From assembly GCA_028288725.1 (NCBI GenBank), contig JAQGIC010000021.1, positions 1 to 64,000 of the forward strand: a DNA stretch of 64,000 bases, read 5' to 3'. The notes under the pieces were generated by a model. The model worked only from the letters and a program-made list of their open reading frames with translations. It was not told the DNA's origin and ran no database searches. The stretch is from Rhodospirillales bacterium. Lineage in GTDB: Bacteria; Pseudomonadota; Alphaproteobacteria; ATCC43930; CGMCC-115725. Positions 1-8,359 of the stretch are shown piece after piece. How positions within the stretch are numbered: the first letter of the stretch is position 1; every line of letters begins with the position of its first letter. The position numbers and the translations under genes are program-made.

Positions 1-433
1 GGTCGTCGAGGCCGAAGTTCAGCGCCGCGTCCGGGTTCGACGTCGTGACGACGTTCCAGCCGGCACGGCCGCCGCTGATATGGTCGAGCGAGGCGAAGCG
101 GCGGGCGATGTGATAGGGCTCGTCGAACGTGGTGGACGCGGTCGCGATCAGGCCGATATGCCGGGTCACCATCGAGAGCGCCGACAGCAGGGTCAGCGGC
201 TCGAACGAGGTCGCGGTGGCGCTGCGCCGGAGCGCCTCGATCGGCATGTTCAAGACCGCCAGATGGTCGGCCATGAAAAAGGCGTCGAACTTGGCCGCCT
301 CCAGCTTTTTGATGAAACCCACCAGGTGCTGGAGATTGAAGTTCGCATCCGGATAGGCCCCCGGATAGCGCCACCAAGCGGTGTGGATCCCGATCGGGCG
401 CATGAAGGCGCCCAGATGAAGCTGCTTGGTCAT
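1..433 (-). CDS. LLM-class flavin-dependent monooxygenase, N-terminal part (runs off left edge)
   Basis: Reading the minus strand from the ATG at 433 gives MTKQLHLGAFMRPIG, then HTAWWRYPGAYPDANF and a bacterial-luciferase-like fold start with DAFFMADHLAV and HISGGRAGWNVVTTSNP. These match the NtaA/SnaA/DszA group of FMNH2-dependent monooxygenases (known for the family: oxidation of small organic or sulfur/nitrogen compounds with reduced flavin from a partner reductase). Only about 144 residues are inside the window; the C-terminal two thirds lie to the left. The substrate cannot be inferred. The start is supported by conserved N-terminal residues rather than by a strong ribosome binding site. 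Confidence 0.88.
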   Translation of the reverse strand, partial: MTKQLHLGAFMRPIGIHTAWWRYPGAYPDANFNLQHLVGFIKKLEAAKFDAFFMADHLAVLNMPIEALRRSATATSFEPLTLLSALSMVTRHIGLIATASTTFDEPYHIARRFASLDHISGGRAGWNVVTTSNPDAALNFGLDD

Positions 434-552
434 TCCTGGCACTCCGTTCCATCAGTTGGATCTCGGCCGGTACCAGGATCTGCATCGTGCCGCGGCCGAG
501 CACCGTCGCCCGACACTTGGTCATGTCGGGGGCGAGATGCCAGATGGCCCGA

Positions 553-732
553 TCATATTCCCGCCTCGCCCAGGACCTCGTCGGCGTCGGTCGCCAGGAC
601 CTTGATCGTCTCCGCAATGAAGGCGGCGAGCGGCATCGCCCGGGGCCCGTCGTTGCTGTTCAGGAGATCGGTCTGCACCCAGCGCGGGGCGATCTCCAGC
701 ACCTTCACCGACGTGTCCTTCAGCAGGTAGCG
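553..732 (-). pseudogene. Fragment of a DltE-like short-chain dehydrogenase (C-terminal part)
   Basis: A minus-strand reading frame contains KDTSVKVLEIAPRWVQTDLL, followed by GPRAMPLAAFIAETIKVLATDADEVL, which resembles the C-terminal region of DltE-type SDR oxidoreductases. There is no Rossmann TGxxxGIG motif and no catalytic YxxxK upstream: before residue RYLLKD the frame turns into unrelated sequence. The frame stops at 553 just after DADEVL, short of the usual family tail. Both ends are therefore missing and I read this as a remnant. A short frame to its left (about 430-550) looks weakly coding but is not recognisable. Confidence 0.6.
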
Positions 733-835
733 CTGATCCGCCGCTGATTTCCGCGGAACCGCCCCGACTCTCATGGTGTTGTTCATCAAGGATACCGCCG
801 ACGTTTTCCAGCAGCGTCTAGAACGGAGATTTCAG

Positions 836-982
836 ATGACGGATCATGCGTGGGTCGCCCTGCTTCCCGTTCTTCTGCTGCTGACGCCGCTCGTTCTGGA
901 ACTGCTCGATCTGATCATCGGCCAGCGGGAGCCGGTGCGGCGTCAGCGCCGAGAGATCCGGGACCGCGGCCGGAGCTACTGA
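836..982 (+). CDS. Small single-span membrane protein, hypothetical
   Basis: The 48-residue product begins MTDHAWVALLPVLLLL and has one hydrophobic segment (about residues 6-28), followed by a short Arg-rich tail (VRRQRREIRDRGRSY). ATG at 836 was preferred over the upstream in-frame ATG at 773 because a purine-rich acggaga lies 7-13 bases upstream and the membrane segment then sits at the N terminus. No family is recognised. It could be a real positive-inside small membrane protein or a chance frame. Confidence 0.4.
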   Translation: MTDHAWVALLPVLLLLTPLVLELLDLIIGQREPVRRQRREIRDRGRSY

Positions 983-1135
983 CCGCCAAACCCCGCAGCC
1001 GCGCCCGGTCCGCCAACGGATTAGGGCCAGAAATTCTATACGGCACCGAGGAGCGTGACCGGCAGCAACCCCTTAGCGTGCGAGTTGCATTTGATGTTGT
1101 CGTCCCAACAAAGCGTGGCGGTTCCATACGATCCG

Positions 1136-1621
1136 TCAGGGCGTCTTGGTCAGCCGTGGATCGTAAAGCCATTTACGGATCTTTACCGCGACGATCCGCG
1201 CGCTATCGGGGTGCAGCGGGTTGATGAGGACATTGACTTCCTCGGGAACGATTGCGGAGGGGACGACGAGGAGCGCGGATGCGCCTGAGCGTATCCAGTT
1301 CGTGCCGAACTCGATGCTCGCCCGTCCCGCCGGTTCGGCATCCCAGCCAACCGGCAGGCTAGTCGAACTCGTCGTTTGCGCACTGGCCCAGAGGTCGTCG
1401 GGGATCGTCACCTCAACGAGGTAACGATTAAGGGGCAGGCCGCCGGCGTTGAGGTGGACGACCGTCTCCAAACACGACAGCGCCCGCGTCGACGACGTAT
1501 AAATGGCTGCCGCGCCCGGGGCATTCCAGCGCCCGCCTGTCGCTTTCGCGCCGCTCCCCGATAGGTCGTCGGCTTCGTAGGCCGGTGTGTCGCTCGCAAT
1601 TCGCCAGACCGTCTGGTTCAA
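1136..1621 (-). CDS. RES-domain toxin of an Xre/RES toxin-antitoxin pair
   Basis: The 161-residue protein has the RES-domain landmarks: an Arg in GGRWNAPG, a Glu in ALSCLETVVHL and a Ser in LLVVPSAIVPEEVN. Known for the family: RES toxins degrade or modify NAD+ (or ADP-ribosylate in the ParT branch) and are neutralised by Xre/MbcA/ParS antitoxins. The start appears to be TTG at 1621 (product begins NQTVWRI), which overlaps the antitoxin stop as TTGA, so the two are translationally coupled. Length and motif order look intact, so the toxin is probably functional. Confidence 0.9.
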   Translation of the reverse strand: MNQTVWRIASDTPAYEADDLSGSGAKATGGRWNAPGAAAIYTSSTRALSCLETVVHLNAGGLPLNRYLVEVTIPDDLWASAQTTSSTSLPVGWDAEPAGRASIEFGTNWIRSGASALLVVPSAIVPEEVNVLINPLHPDSARIVAVKIRKWLYDPRLTKTP

Positions 1622-2109
1622 GCGTAAGCCCCGCTCTGCAGCTGCCCGAGCGTCGTGGACACGAGCGCTTGTCCCTCCATGGTGTCCATGAGATCGATCG
1701 GCCGTGCGCCGCCCAGAGCGGGGACAGGATCATTGAGCCAGCGGGACATCCATGCGGCCGCGTCGAAGCCCTCGGGATTTCCGGATTCCTGGACGATCGC
1801 CGCCAGCTGACCCACGAGCTTGACGAAGCCGATGACCCGCTCGCTCTCACCGGGGGACAAGGTCTGGTCCTGCTTCGCCTTCTTGTTGACCGTGGCCTGG
1901 GAGAGATTGAGCGCCTTGAGCCCTGCGCCTTGTCCGATCGCGAGTTCCGCGATCACGCGCTTTGCATCGCTGGCGCTGATGCCGTGCTTTATCATGCTGA
2001 TGCGCTCAAGCGGCGAGGCTCGATATACCCCCATATAGGAAAGCCCGGCCGTCTGGCGCTTGGCATCGGCAGCGAGGTCAGCTTGGATGGCGGCTCTTGC
2101 GCGGGACAT
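1618..2109 (-). CDS. Xre/MbcA/ParS-family antitoxin partner of the RES toxin
   Basis: The 163-residue product begins MSRARAAIQADLAADAK. It has a helix-turn-helix-like middle (RVIAELAIGQGAGLKALNLS, then QATVNKKAKQ) and a C-terminal ParS/MbcA-like region (SERVIGFVKLVGQLAAI, then AAWMSRWLNDPVPALGG). The C-terminal part of this family normally caps the RES active site. ATG at 2109 is chosen because AAAGGAG lies just upstream and the longer frame starts inside the operator region. The gene comes first in the operon, and its promoter carries two palindromes that are likely its own operators. Confidence 0.88.
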   Translation of the reverse strand: MSRARAAIQADLAADAKRQTAGLSYMGVYRASPLERISMIKHGISASDAKRVIAELAIGQGAGLKALNLSQATVNKKAKQDQTLSPGESERVIGFVKLVGQLAAIVQESGNPEGFDAAAWMSRWLNDPVPALGGARPIDLMDTMEGQALVSTTLGQLQSGAYA

Positions 2110-2113
2110 ATCC

Positions 2114-2148
2114 TGCTCCTTTGAGCAATTAATATGCTCCATAGAGCA
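2114..2148. promoter_or_regulatory. Paired palindromic operators of the Xre/RES operon
   Basis: Two 14-bp palindromes of form TGCTC-N4-GAGCA lie at 2114-2127 and 2135-2148, centre to centre 21 bp, i.e. two helical turns. The proximal one overlaps the antitoxin Shine-Dalgarno sequence. Autorepression of TA operons by an antitoxin bound to repeated palindromes is well established; that these are its sites here is inferred from position and symmetry. Confidence 0.75.
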
Positions 2149-2389
2149 GAAAAATTCAAGATAACCCTGTTTGTCCCGTGGCTGTCTCTCCATGGCCAGG
2201 GCGCCGAAAGCGCATTCATGGACGTGGCTTCCGGCCCCACGTGCAGCGCATCAAGCGGGAGATGGCAGCCGTCGCCGCCTAAAGCAGGCGGCGATACCAG
2301 ACGGTAGCGGATGATCCGGACGCGGTCCCGGCCATCTGACCGCGAACCTGGTCTGACGCTCCGGCGGCCTCGGACGATGAGCTGACGCC

Positions 2390-2698
2390 AGCCGATAGCC
2401 CGTGCGATCTCATCAGGCAGAATGAATGAAACGATTGCAGCGAAGTCTTGAAGGTACGGTTGGACCGTGTGGGAGATCAAAACTCCTCCCCGGCGGCATC
2501 CTCGAATTGCTCGGTCAACTCGTAAACCAAGGGTCTCGGTGTACCGACCGGATCCACCTGCTGCAACCGACCAGCCGCCGTGACGATTGGTCCACCATCC
2601 ATCCGGAAAAGGAAAATATTCGAATACAGAACGCCGCGAAGTTCGTTCCTTCGCTTTACGCCGTCTGGGTATAGCTTGCCGGAACTAATCTGGAGCAT
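2390..2698 (-). pseudogene. Unknown conserved-looking protein, probably frameshifted near 2480
   Basis: The minus-strand frame from 2698 begins MLQISSGKLYPDGVKRR and continues with GVLYSNIFLFRMDGGPI before ending at the TGA at 2477-2479 after FEDAAGEEF. A different frame then reads SHTVQPYLQDFAAIVSFIL without interruption. I read the two as one gene broken by an indel around 2480, because the second frame starts exactly where the first ends and both look protein-like. The true 3' end is unclear; the second frame stays open to 1992 but becomes low-complexity Arg-rich. No function is known to me. Confidence 0.45.
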
Positions 2699-2795
2699 TG
2701 AAAACCCTTAGTGAATTTCCGGCAGTTAGCACGTGGCCTGCCGGCTCAGATCTCGTCGTTCCATCCTTAGGAAACTGCCTTGCTGAAGGGCTAAG

Positions 2796-3470
2796 TTAGA
2801 CCGGGAACACACCGTCCCGCTCAAATGCGCGCACCTGCTCTTCGGTATCAGCGAGCAGGGTTGTGGAACGTTTCATTTCTTCGATTGCCGTTTGGCGTAT
2901 CGCATTCGCTCGATCCTTAACCCTCAGCAAATCGGTATCGAGACCGGCGTGAATGCCGAACTGAACTGCGCCGCCGTATGTGCCAGGCATCTGCACCGTT
3001 TCGCCTGCCAGGACATCAATATCCCCGTCGAGCCGAAGAAATTGCTCTGTCAACTGACCGCCGAACTCGATGCTCGCAGCCATGATTTCCGAAAATCCGG
3101 TCCTCTTTATGCGATTTCTCGCCTGATAGGCCTGGACGGAATTCCCCGAGGCCGCGGATAAACCAATTGCCAGCTTCGACGCCTCTTCGGCGTCATCGAG
3201 AACACGCCCCATGGTGGCGGATAACATCGCCATGAACGCCCACGACTGACGCGCAATGCGTCGTCTTTCAATCAATGCTGTCGCACGTGTCTGCGCAAGG
3301 CTGGCGGCTGTTTGCAATTGAGCCGCAGCGACCTCGCGATCTGCAGCGCTCTGAGTTGCCCTTACCGTCCACCAAGCGGCGCCAAGGGCGAGGAGCCCGG
3401 TTATGAGCGTCTGCCAGATATAGAGTTGTTGCCAAAATGCTTCGTGGATCAGGGAGTCTGGCACGATCAC
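2796..3470 (-). CDS. Hypothetical protein with one N-terminal membrane segment
   Basis: The 224-residue protein starts at GTG 3470 (MIVPDSLIHEAFWQQL) with AGCGAGG upstream. Residues about 18-37 (WQTLITGLLALGAAWWTV) form a transmembrane helix, followed by a long Ala/Gln/Arg-rich helical stretch likely to be a coiled coil, and a C-terminal region with no recognised motif. This architecture (one TM plus a cytoplasmic helical rod) is common in uncharacterised bacterial proteins encoded near accessory DNA. It stands alone, about 200 bp from the tRNA gene. Confidence 0.6.
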   Translation of the reverse strand: MIVPDSLIHEAFWQQLYIWQTLITGLLALGAAWWTVRATQSAADREVAAAQLQTAASLAQTRATALIERRRIARQSWAFMAMLSATMGRVLDDAEEASKLAIGLSAASGNSVQAYQARNRIKRTGFSEIMAASIEFGGQLTEQFLRLDGDIDVLAGETVQMPGTYGGAVQFGIHAGLDTDLLRVKDRANAIRQTAIEEMKRSTTLLADTEEQVRAFERDGVFPV

Positions 3471-3675
3471 TTACCTCGCTCGCGAAAGCTTGCAGGCGGG
3501 AGGTTACCACAACCGAAATAAGATGAGGTTGCAGTCAGTTCGGAAGCGGCCCAGGGGCTGGATGCCATGGCAACGCATCCGCTCGATAGCTGCGGCTTTG
3601 TCTTGCCGTGCGTCCGAGGTGCTTATTTGGATTGTCGCTGAGTCCGCCGCGATTTACGCTATGCGGCACAAAGCT

Positions 3676-3750
3676 TGGCTGGGGCGGGAGGGATCGAACC
3701 TCCGAATGGCGGAATCAAAATCCGCTGCCTTACCGCTTGGCTACGCCCCA
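3676..3750 (-). tRNA. tRNA-Gln (UUG anticodon)
   Basis: The minus strand folds as a cloverleaf: acceptor TGGGGCG pairs with CGCCCCA, the D arm contains AGCCAAGCGGTAAGGC, the anticodon stem GCGGA/TCCGC encloses loop TTTTGAT with anticodon TTG, and the T arm contains GGTTCGATCC. The CCA end is encoded. It marks the boundary between the accessory stretch on the left and core genes on the right. Confidence 0.95.
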
Positions 3751-3817
3751 CCGGTGCCGTTCGGGGGGCGCACCATAGCGAGATTGCCCCCGGGCTTCAA
3801 CAGGCGAAAAGGGTGGG

Positions 3818-4696
3818 TCAGGCCGCCTTCAAACGGGTCGCGACCGCCCACCATTCGGGCTCGGCGGCGGTGATCGCTGCCGCGGCGGATGCCGCCGCTT
3901 CATCGGTCGGGAACAGCGCGAAACAGGTGGCGCCGCTGCCGCTCATGCGGGCGATCAGGCACTGGGATGTCGCTTCCAGCCGGGCGAGCACCCGGCCGAT
4001 CACCGGCAGGAGCTGGACCGCGGGCGGGGTCAGGTCGTTGGCGTAGGGGCGGAGCGCGTCCGCCAGGCCGGACGCGTCCGCCGGGCTGCCGGCCAGCACG
4101 CCGGCCGGGCCGGCACCCTTGGAAAAATCACCGCGGCGGGCCTGGAACACTTTGGGGGTCGGCAGTCCCACGCCGGGATTGACCAGCACGATCGGCGCCG
4201 CCGGCACGGGGGGGGCTGCGGTGATGCGCTCGCCGATGCCTTCGAGCCGGGCGGTGCGCTGGGCCAGGCAGACCGGCACGTCGGCGCCCAGCTTCAAGGC
4301 CAGCCGGGCCAGGTCCTCCGGCGCGGGGGCGAGGCCCCACAGCTCGCTGAGCGCCATCAGGGTCGCCGCGGCATCGCTCGACCCGCCGCCGATGCCGGAC
4401 GCGACCGGCAGGCGCTTGGTCAGGGCCAGTGCCGCGCGCGGTTCGATCCCGGCATCGGCCGCCAGCAGGCGGGCGGCCTTGAGCACGAGATTTTCCATCG
4501 GATCGCCGACCAGGATGCCGCCGAACGGGCCGTCCAGCGTCAGGGCCAGCGTGTCGGATTGGGTCGCGGTCAGCGTGTCGCCATAGTCGGTGAACGCGAC
4601 CAGGCTATCCAGCAGGTGATAGCCGTCGGCGCGCTTGCCGACCACTTCGAGCGTGAGATTGAGCTTCGCCGGCGCGCGGCGGACGGTCTGGGGCAT
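3818..4696 (-). CDS. ispE: 4-diphosphocytidyl-2-C-methyl-D-erythritol kinase
   Basis: This 292-residue GHMP kinase phosphorylates CDP-methylerythritol in the non-mevalonate isoprenoid pathway (ATP-dependent, cytosolic). The N terminus has the substrate region APAKLNLTLEVVGKRADGYH (the Lys-Asn pair is conserved). The ATP-binding GHMP motif PVASGIGGGSSDAAATL lies at residues 97-113, and the C terminus carries SQCLIARMSGSGATCFALF, the third GHMP motif. Length is normal. It follows the TPR gene by about 30 bp and is the last gene of a likely three-gene minus-strand unit. Confidence 0.97.
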   Translation of the reverse strand: MPQTVRRAPAKLNLTLEVVGKRADGYHLLDSLVAFTDYGDTLTATQSDTLALTLDGPFGGILVGDPMENLVLKAARLLAADAGIEPRAALALTKRLPVASGIGGGSSDAAATLMALSELWGLAPAPEDLARLALKLGADVPVCLAQRTARLEGIGERITAAPPVPAAPIVLVNPGVGLPTPKVFQARRGDFSKGAGPAGVLAGSPADASGLADALRPYANDLTPPAVQLLPVIGRVLARLEATSQCLIARMSGSGATCFALFPTDEAAASAAAAITAAEPEWWAVATRLKAA

Positions 4697-4726
4697 CGGA
4701 TGTCTTCGTCGGGGATGGCCGCGGCT

Positions 4727-6544
4727 TCAACTGCCGTGACGGGTGGGGGGCGTCGCGTCGCTGGTGCGTTTGGCCGGCTTGGCATGGGGCGGGGGCTTGT
4801 CGAGCTTCGCCTCGATCGCCTTGGCCAGGTCCGGTTCGGGGTTGAGCCCCAGCGCGCGGCGCCATTGCAGCCGGGCCTCTTCGCGCCGGCCGCCCTGCCA
4901 ATAGGCGTCGCCCAGATGGGCGTTGATCTCGGGATCGGCCGGCTTCAGTTCGACCGCATGTTCGAGCGTCGTTTCGGCGTTCTTGTAGTCGCCCAGGCGG
5001 AAATAGGCCCAGCCCAGACTATCGACGATGAAGCCGTCGTCCGGTCGCAGCGACACCGCCCCCTTGATCAGCTTCAGCGCCTCGGAGAGGCGGTCGCCGC
5101 GATCGACCATGGCATAGCCCAGATAATTCAGCACCGCGGGCTGGTTGGGCTGCAGCGCCAACGCCTTGCGCAGGTCGCTTTCGGCCTTGGGCCACTGGCG
5201 GAGGCGCTCATAGGCCGTGCCGCGGGCATAATAGAGCCCCCACCAGCCGGGCGTGTTCGGATCCGGCACACGGGCGAACGCCTGGTCGTAGGCCTGGACC
5301 GCCGCGGTATATTGCTTGTCGGCGCTGAAGCTGTTGCCCAGTTCGACCAGCGGCTCGGGCCGGTCCGGATGCTGGGCGGCCAGCGCCTGCAGATCGGCGC
5401 GCGCGCCGGCACTATCGTCGGCCTGCTGCTTCAAGGCGGCGATCCGGAGCCGCGCGGTCCAGCCGAGCGTGGTCGCCGGATCGATCGTGGCGTAGGTCGC
5501 GCGCGCCAAGTCCGGCCGCTGCACGCCCTCGAACGCCTGGGCCAGCACGATCTTGGCCTCCGGGAAATCCGGCTGCAGTTCAAGCGCCAGGCGCGCGTTC
5601 AACAGCGCCAGGTTCGGCGAATCGGCACCGTTCATCAGGTTGCCCAGATCGAACAGCGCCTCGGCCATGCCGCCCTTGACGTCGGTCACGAGCGGGGCCG
5701 GTGCGGCGCCGCCCGGGGGCGGAAAGCCCAGTTCGGCCTCGGTCGCCCCCAGATAGTGCGGATAGAGCGCGGTCGCTTCGGCCGATTTGCCCTCGCGCTC
5801 AAGGAAATTGGCGACAAGCTGGACGACGCGCACGGGTGCCCCCTCGCCCAATGCCGCGCGATAGGCCGCCTCGGCCGCCGGACGGTCGCCGGCCTGGTCG
5901 AAAATGAGCGCGCGATGCAGGGCCGCGAGTTCGCCGAAGCCGCGCACCGCATCCAGTTCCTTCAGCGGTGCCACGGCACCCGCCGGCCTGCCGGGAGCGA
6001 GCCAGGCGCGCATCAACGCGCCGGTGATCCGGTAGACATCCTGGCGCGGCAGCCGGTCGGCGGCGTCGCGCGCCTCGTCCAGATGGCCGGCTTTCGCCGC
6101 CTCGACCATCGCCATCATGTTGATCAGCGGGGCCTGCGGGTTGGCGCGCAGCAGAGGGTCGGTCAGCTTGGCCGCCATATCCAGCTGGCCGTCGATGATC
6201 GCCAGCACGAACAGATGGCTGGCGATCTCGCCATTGCTCGGGTCCTGCGCCAATGCCGCCTGATAGAAGGCGAGCGCCTCGCCATAGTCGTGCTGATCCT
6301 GCGCCACCAGCGCGATCAGATAGGCCGCGTGGGACGAGGGCAGGTCGGGGTGGCTGTTGATCTGCGCGCCGGCCGCGGCACCATCGCTGTCGGCGATGCC
6401 GATGGCGCCCGACGACGGCACGACGTCGGCACAGGCGCCGAGCGACGCCAGCGCCACCAGGGCGGTCGCGAACGCGATGCCTTGGCGGGCTCGCGTGCCG
6501 TCGATGCGGGGCTTCCGCCCCCGTCCGCTGCCCGTTTCTGCCAT
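4727..6544 (-). CDS. TPR-repeat lipoprotein
   Basis: The 605-residue protein has an N-terminal signal sequence ending in a lipobox-like LASLGAC (around residue 39), then many tetratricopeptide repeats; clear units include YALALQPNQPAVLNYLGYAM-type and VDSLGWAYFRLGDYKNAETT-type helices. It is probably lipid-anchored on the periplasmic side and acts as a protein-interaction scaffold. Start ATG 6544 has GGGAG four bases upstream; a GTG one codon earlier is possible. It lies between ETF-QO and ispE in the same orientation, an arrangement I have the impression is common in this class. Confidence 0.88.
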   Translation of the reverse strand: MAETGSGRGRKPRIDGTRARQGIAFATALVALASLGACADVVPSSGAIGIADSDGAAAGAQINSHPDLPSSHAAYLIALVAQDQHDYGEALAFYQAALAQDPSNGEIASHLFVLAIIDGQLDMAAKLTDPLLRANPQAPLINMMAMVEAAKAGHLDEARDAADRLPRQDVYRITGALMRAWLAPGRPAGAVAPLKELDAVRGFGELAALHRALIFDQAGDRPAAEAAYRAALGEGAPVRVVQLVANFLEREGKSAEATALYPHYLGATEAELGFPPPGGAAPAPLVTDVKGGMAEALFDLGNLMNGADSPNLALLNARLALELQPDFPEAKIVLAQAFEGVQRPDLARATYATIDPATTLGWTARLRIAALKQQADDSAGARADLQALAAQHPDRPEPLVELGNSFSADKQYTAAVQAYDQAFARVPDPNTPGWWGLYYARGTAYERLRQWPKAESDLRKALALQPNQPAVLNYLGYAMVDRGDRLSEALKLIKGAVSLRPDDGFIVDSLGWAYFRLGDYKNAETTLEHAVELKPADPEINAHLGDAYWQGGRREEARLQWRRALGLNPEPDLAKAIEAKLDKPPPHAKPAKRTSDATPPTRHGS

Positions 6545-6601
6545 CACGCTCCCATTGCCCCTTCGGATCTGCCGCGGGCGAACCCGAAGGGGCCCTCGAT
6601 A

Positions 6602-8227
6602 TTACATATTGGGATAATTAGGCCCACCGCCGCCTTCCGGCACTGTCCAATTGATGTTTTGGGTCGGGTCCTTAATGTCGCAGGTCTTACAATGCACGCA
6701 ATTCTGCGCATTGATCTGCAGCTTCGGATTGGCGCCCTCGGCATCCTTGACGATCTCGTAGACGCCGGCCGGGCAATAATATTGTTCGGGCGCGCCATAG
6801 AGCTCGTAGTTGATCCGGATCGCGACCGACGGGTCCTTCAGCTTCAGATGGGCCGGCTGATTTTCCTCGTGGTTGGTGTTCGAGATGAACACCGAGGACA
6901 GCCGGTCGAAGCTTACCTTGCCGTCGGGCTTCGGATAGACCTTGGGCACCACGTCGCGCTTGGGCTTCAGCGCCTCATGGTCGCCATGCCGATGGCGCAG
7001 CGTCCAGGGCGCCTTGCCCCGGAACAGCACGGTATCGATCGCCGAATAGACGAAGCCGCCCCAGAAGCCCCATTGGAACGACGGGCGGATGTTGCGCACG
7101 CTATGCAGCTCGCTCCACAGCCAGGTCTTTTCGAGCGCCGGGCGATAGTCGGCCGACTGGTCGGCATCGAATTTGGCGAACACTTCCTCGGCCGCGACCA
7201 TGCCGGACTTCATCGCGGTATGGGTGCCCTTGATCTTGGGCACGTTCAGGAAACCCGCGGTGCAGCCGATCAGGCAGCCGCCCGGAAAGGACAGCTTCGG
7301 GATCGACTGGAAGCCGCCCTCGTTCAGCGCGCGGGCGCCATAGGCGATGCGCCGGCCGCCCTCGAAGAAAGGCCGGATCGCCGGATGGGTCTTGAAGCGC
7401 TGGAATTCCTCGAACGGCGACAGGGTCGGGTTCTGGTAATCCAGCCCGATGACGTAGCCGACCGCGACCTGATTGTCCTCCAGATGATAGAGGAACGAGC
7501 CGCCATAGGTCGCCGTATCCATCGGCCAGCCGGCGGTATGGATGATCAGGCCCTGTCGATGCTGGGCCGGATCGACCTCCCACAGCTCCTTGATGCCGAT
7601 GCCGTAGGTCTGCGGATCGACACCGTCGCGCAGATCGAATTTCTCGAACAGAGTCTTGGTCAGCGAGCCGCGGCAGCCCTCGGCGAACATGGTGACCTTG
7701 CCATGCAGCTCCATACCGACCTGATAGGCCTCGGTATGCTGGCCATCCTTGCCGATGCCCATGTCGCCGGTGGCGACACCCTTCACGCGGCCCGCGTCGT
7801 CATAGAGCACTTCGGCGGCGGCGAAGCCCGGATAGATCTCGACGCCCAGTTCTTCGGCCTGGGTCCCGAGCCAGCGACAGAAATTGCCCAGGCTGATGAT
7901 GTAGTTGCCGTGATTGTTCATTTGCGGCGGCGTCGGCAGCCGGATCGCCTTGGTTTCGGTCAGGAACAGGAAGCGGTCTTCCTTGGCGGGCGTGTTCAGC
8001 GGCGCGCCGCGCTCCTTCCAGTCGGGAATGAGCTCGTTCAGCGTGCGCGGCTCCAGCACGGCGCCCGATAGGATATGCGCGCCGACTTCCGAGCCTTTTT
8101 CCAGGACGCAGACCGAGAGCTCGCGCCCCGCCGCGGCTGCCAGCTGCTTCAGTCGGATCGCGGCACTCAGACCCGACGGGCCGGCGCCGACGATGACGAC
8201 GTCATATTCCATGCTCTCGCGTTCCAT
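6602..8227 (-). CDS. Electron transfer flavoprotein-ubiquinone oxidoreductase
   Basis: This 541-residue inner-membrane-associated FAD/4Fe-4S enzyme passes electrons from ETF (fatty-acid and amino-acid oxidation) to ubiquinone. The FAD dinucleotide-binding motif [18 protein letters not shown] is near residue 9, [19 protein letters not shown] is typical of the family, and the C-terminal ferredoxin-like domain carries CPAGVYE and [14 protein letters not shown], giving the four cluster cysteines. AGGAGG precedes the ATG at 8227. It is first in the row with the TPR gene and ispE and is divergent from the UDG gene. Confidence 0.97.
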   Translation of the reverse strand: MERESMEYDVVIVGAGPSGLSAAIRLKQLAAAAGRELSVCVLEKGSEVGAHILSGAVLEPRTLNELIPDWKERGAPLNTPAKEDRFLFLTETKAIRLPTPPQMNNHGNYIISLGNFCRWLGTQAEELGVEIYPGFAAAEVLYDDAGRVKGVATGDMGIGKDGQHTEAYQVGMELHGKVTMFAEGCRGSLTKTLFEKFDLRDGVDPQTYGIGIKELWEVDPAQHRQGLIIHTAGWPMDTATYGGSFLYHLEDNQVAVGYVIGLDYQNPTLSPFEEFQRFKTHPAIRPFFEGGRRIAYGARALNEGGFQSIPKLSFPGGCLIGCTAGFLNVPKIKGTHTAMKSGMVAAEEVFAKFDADQSADYRPALEKTWLWSELHSVRNIRPSFQWGFWGGFVYSAIDTVLFRGKAPWTLRHRHGDHEALKPKRDVVPKVYPKPDGKVSFDRLSSVFISNTNHEENQPAHLKLKDPSVAIRINYELYGAPEQYYCPAGVYEIVKDAEGANPKLQINAQNCVHCKTCDIKDPTQNINWTVPEGGGGPNYPNM

Positions 8228-8359
8228 CGAGCCTCCTTGAACGCGGGCGACGACTTGCTAACGCCGTTGCGCCCGAACCGTATCCCCCATAGACCTATAT
8301 AACGGTCTTTCGAGTCCTTATAACGGCCGTTTTGCCGAACACCTACCCCGGAAAAAGGC
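8228..8359. promoter_or_regulatory. Divergent promoter region, ETF-QO / uracil-DNA glycosylase
   Basis: This 132-bp divergent region contains two direct copies of TATAACGG (8298-8305 and 8319-8326) spaced 21 bp. The second is part of the palindrome AACGGCCGTT and the first lies inside AGACC-N8-GGTCT. The spacing suggests paired regulator sites or overlapping -10 elements. No regulator can be named from the sequence. Confidence 0.45.

Noticed and set aside
2190-2285. A short plus-strand tail frame ending HVQRIKREMAAVAA
   Set aside because: Looks faintly protein-like, but it is too short, has no start context and no recognised family; it may be a gene remnant.
3676-3750. Integration at the tRNA-Gln gene
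   Set aside because: The stretch to its left is accessory-like, but I found no repeated tRNA 3' end and no integrase inside the window.
4559-8071. A 1170-codon plus-strand open frame
   Set aside because: It is a shadow of the minus-strand TPR and ETF-QO genes in high-GC DNA; the translation is Arg/Gly/Gln-rich with no motif.
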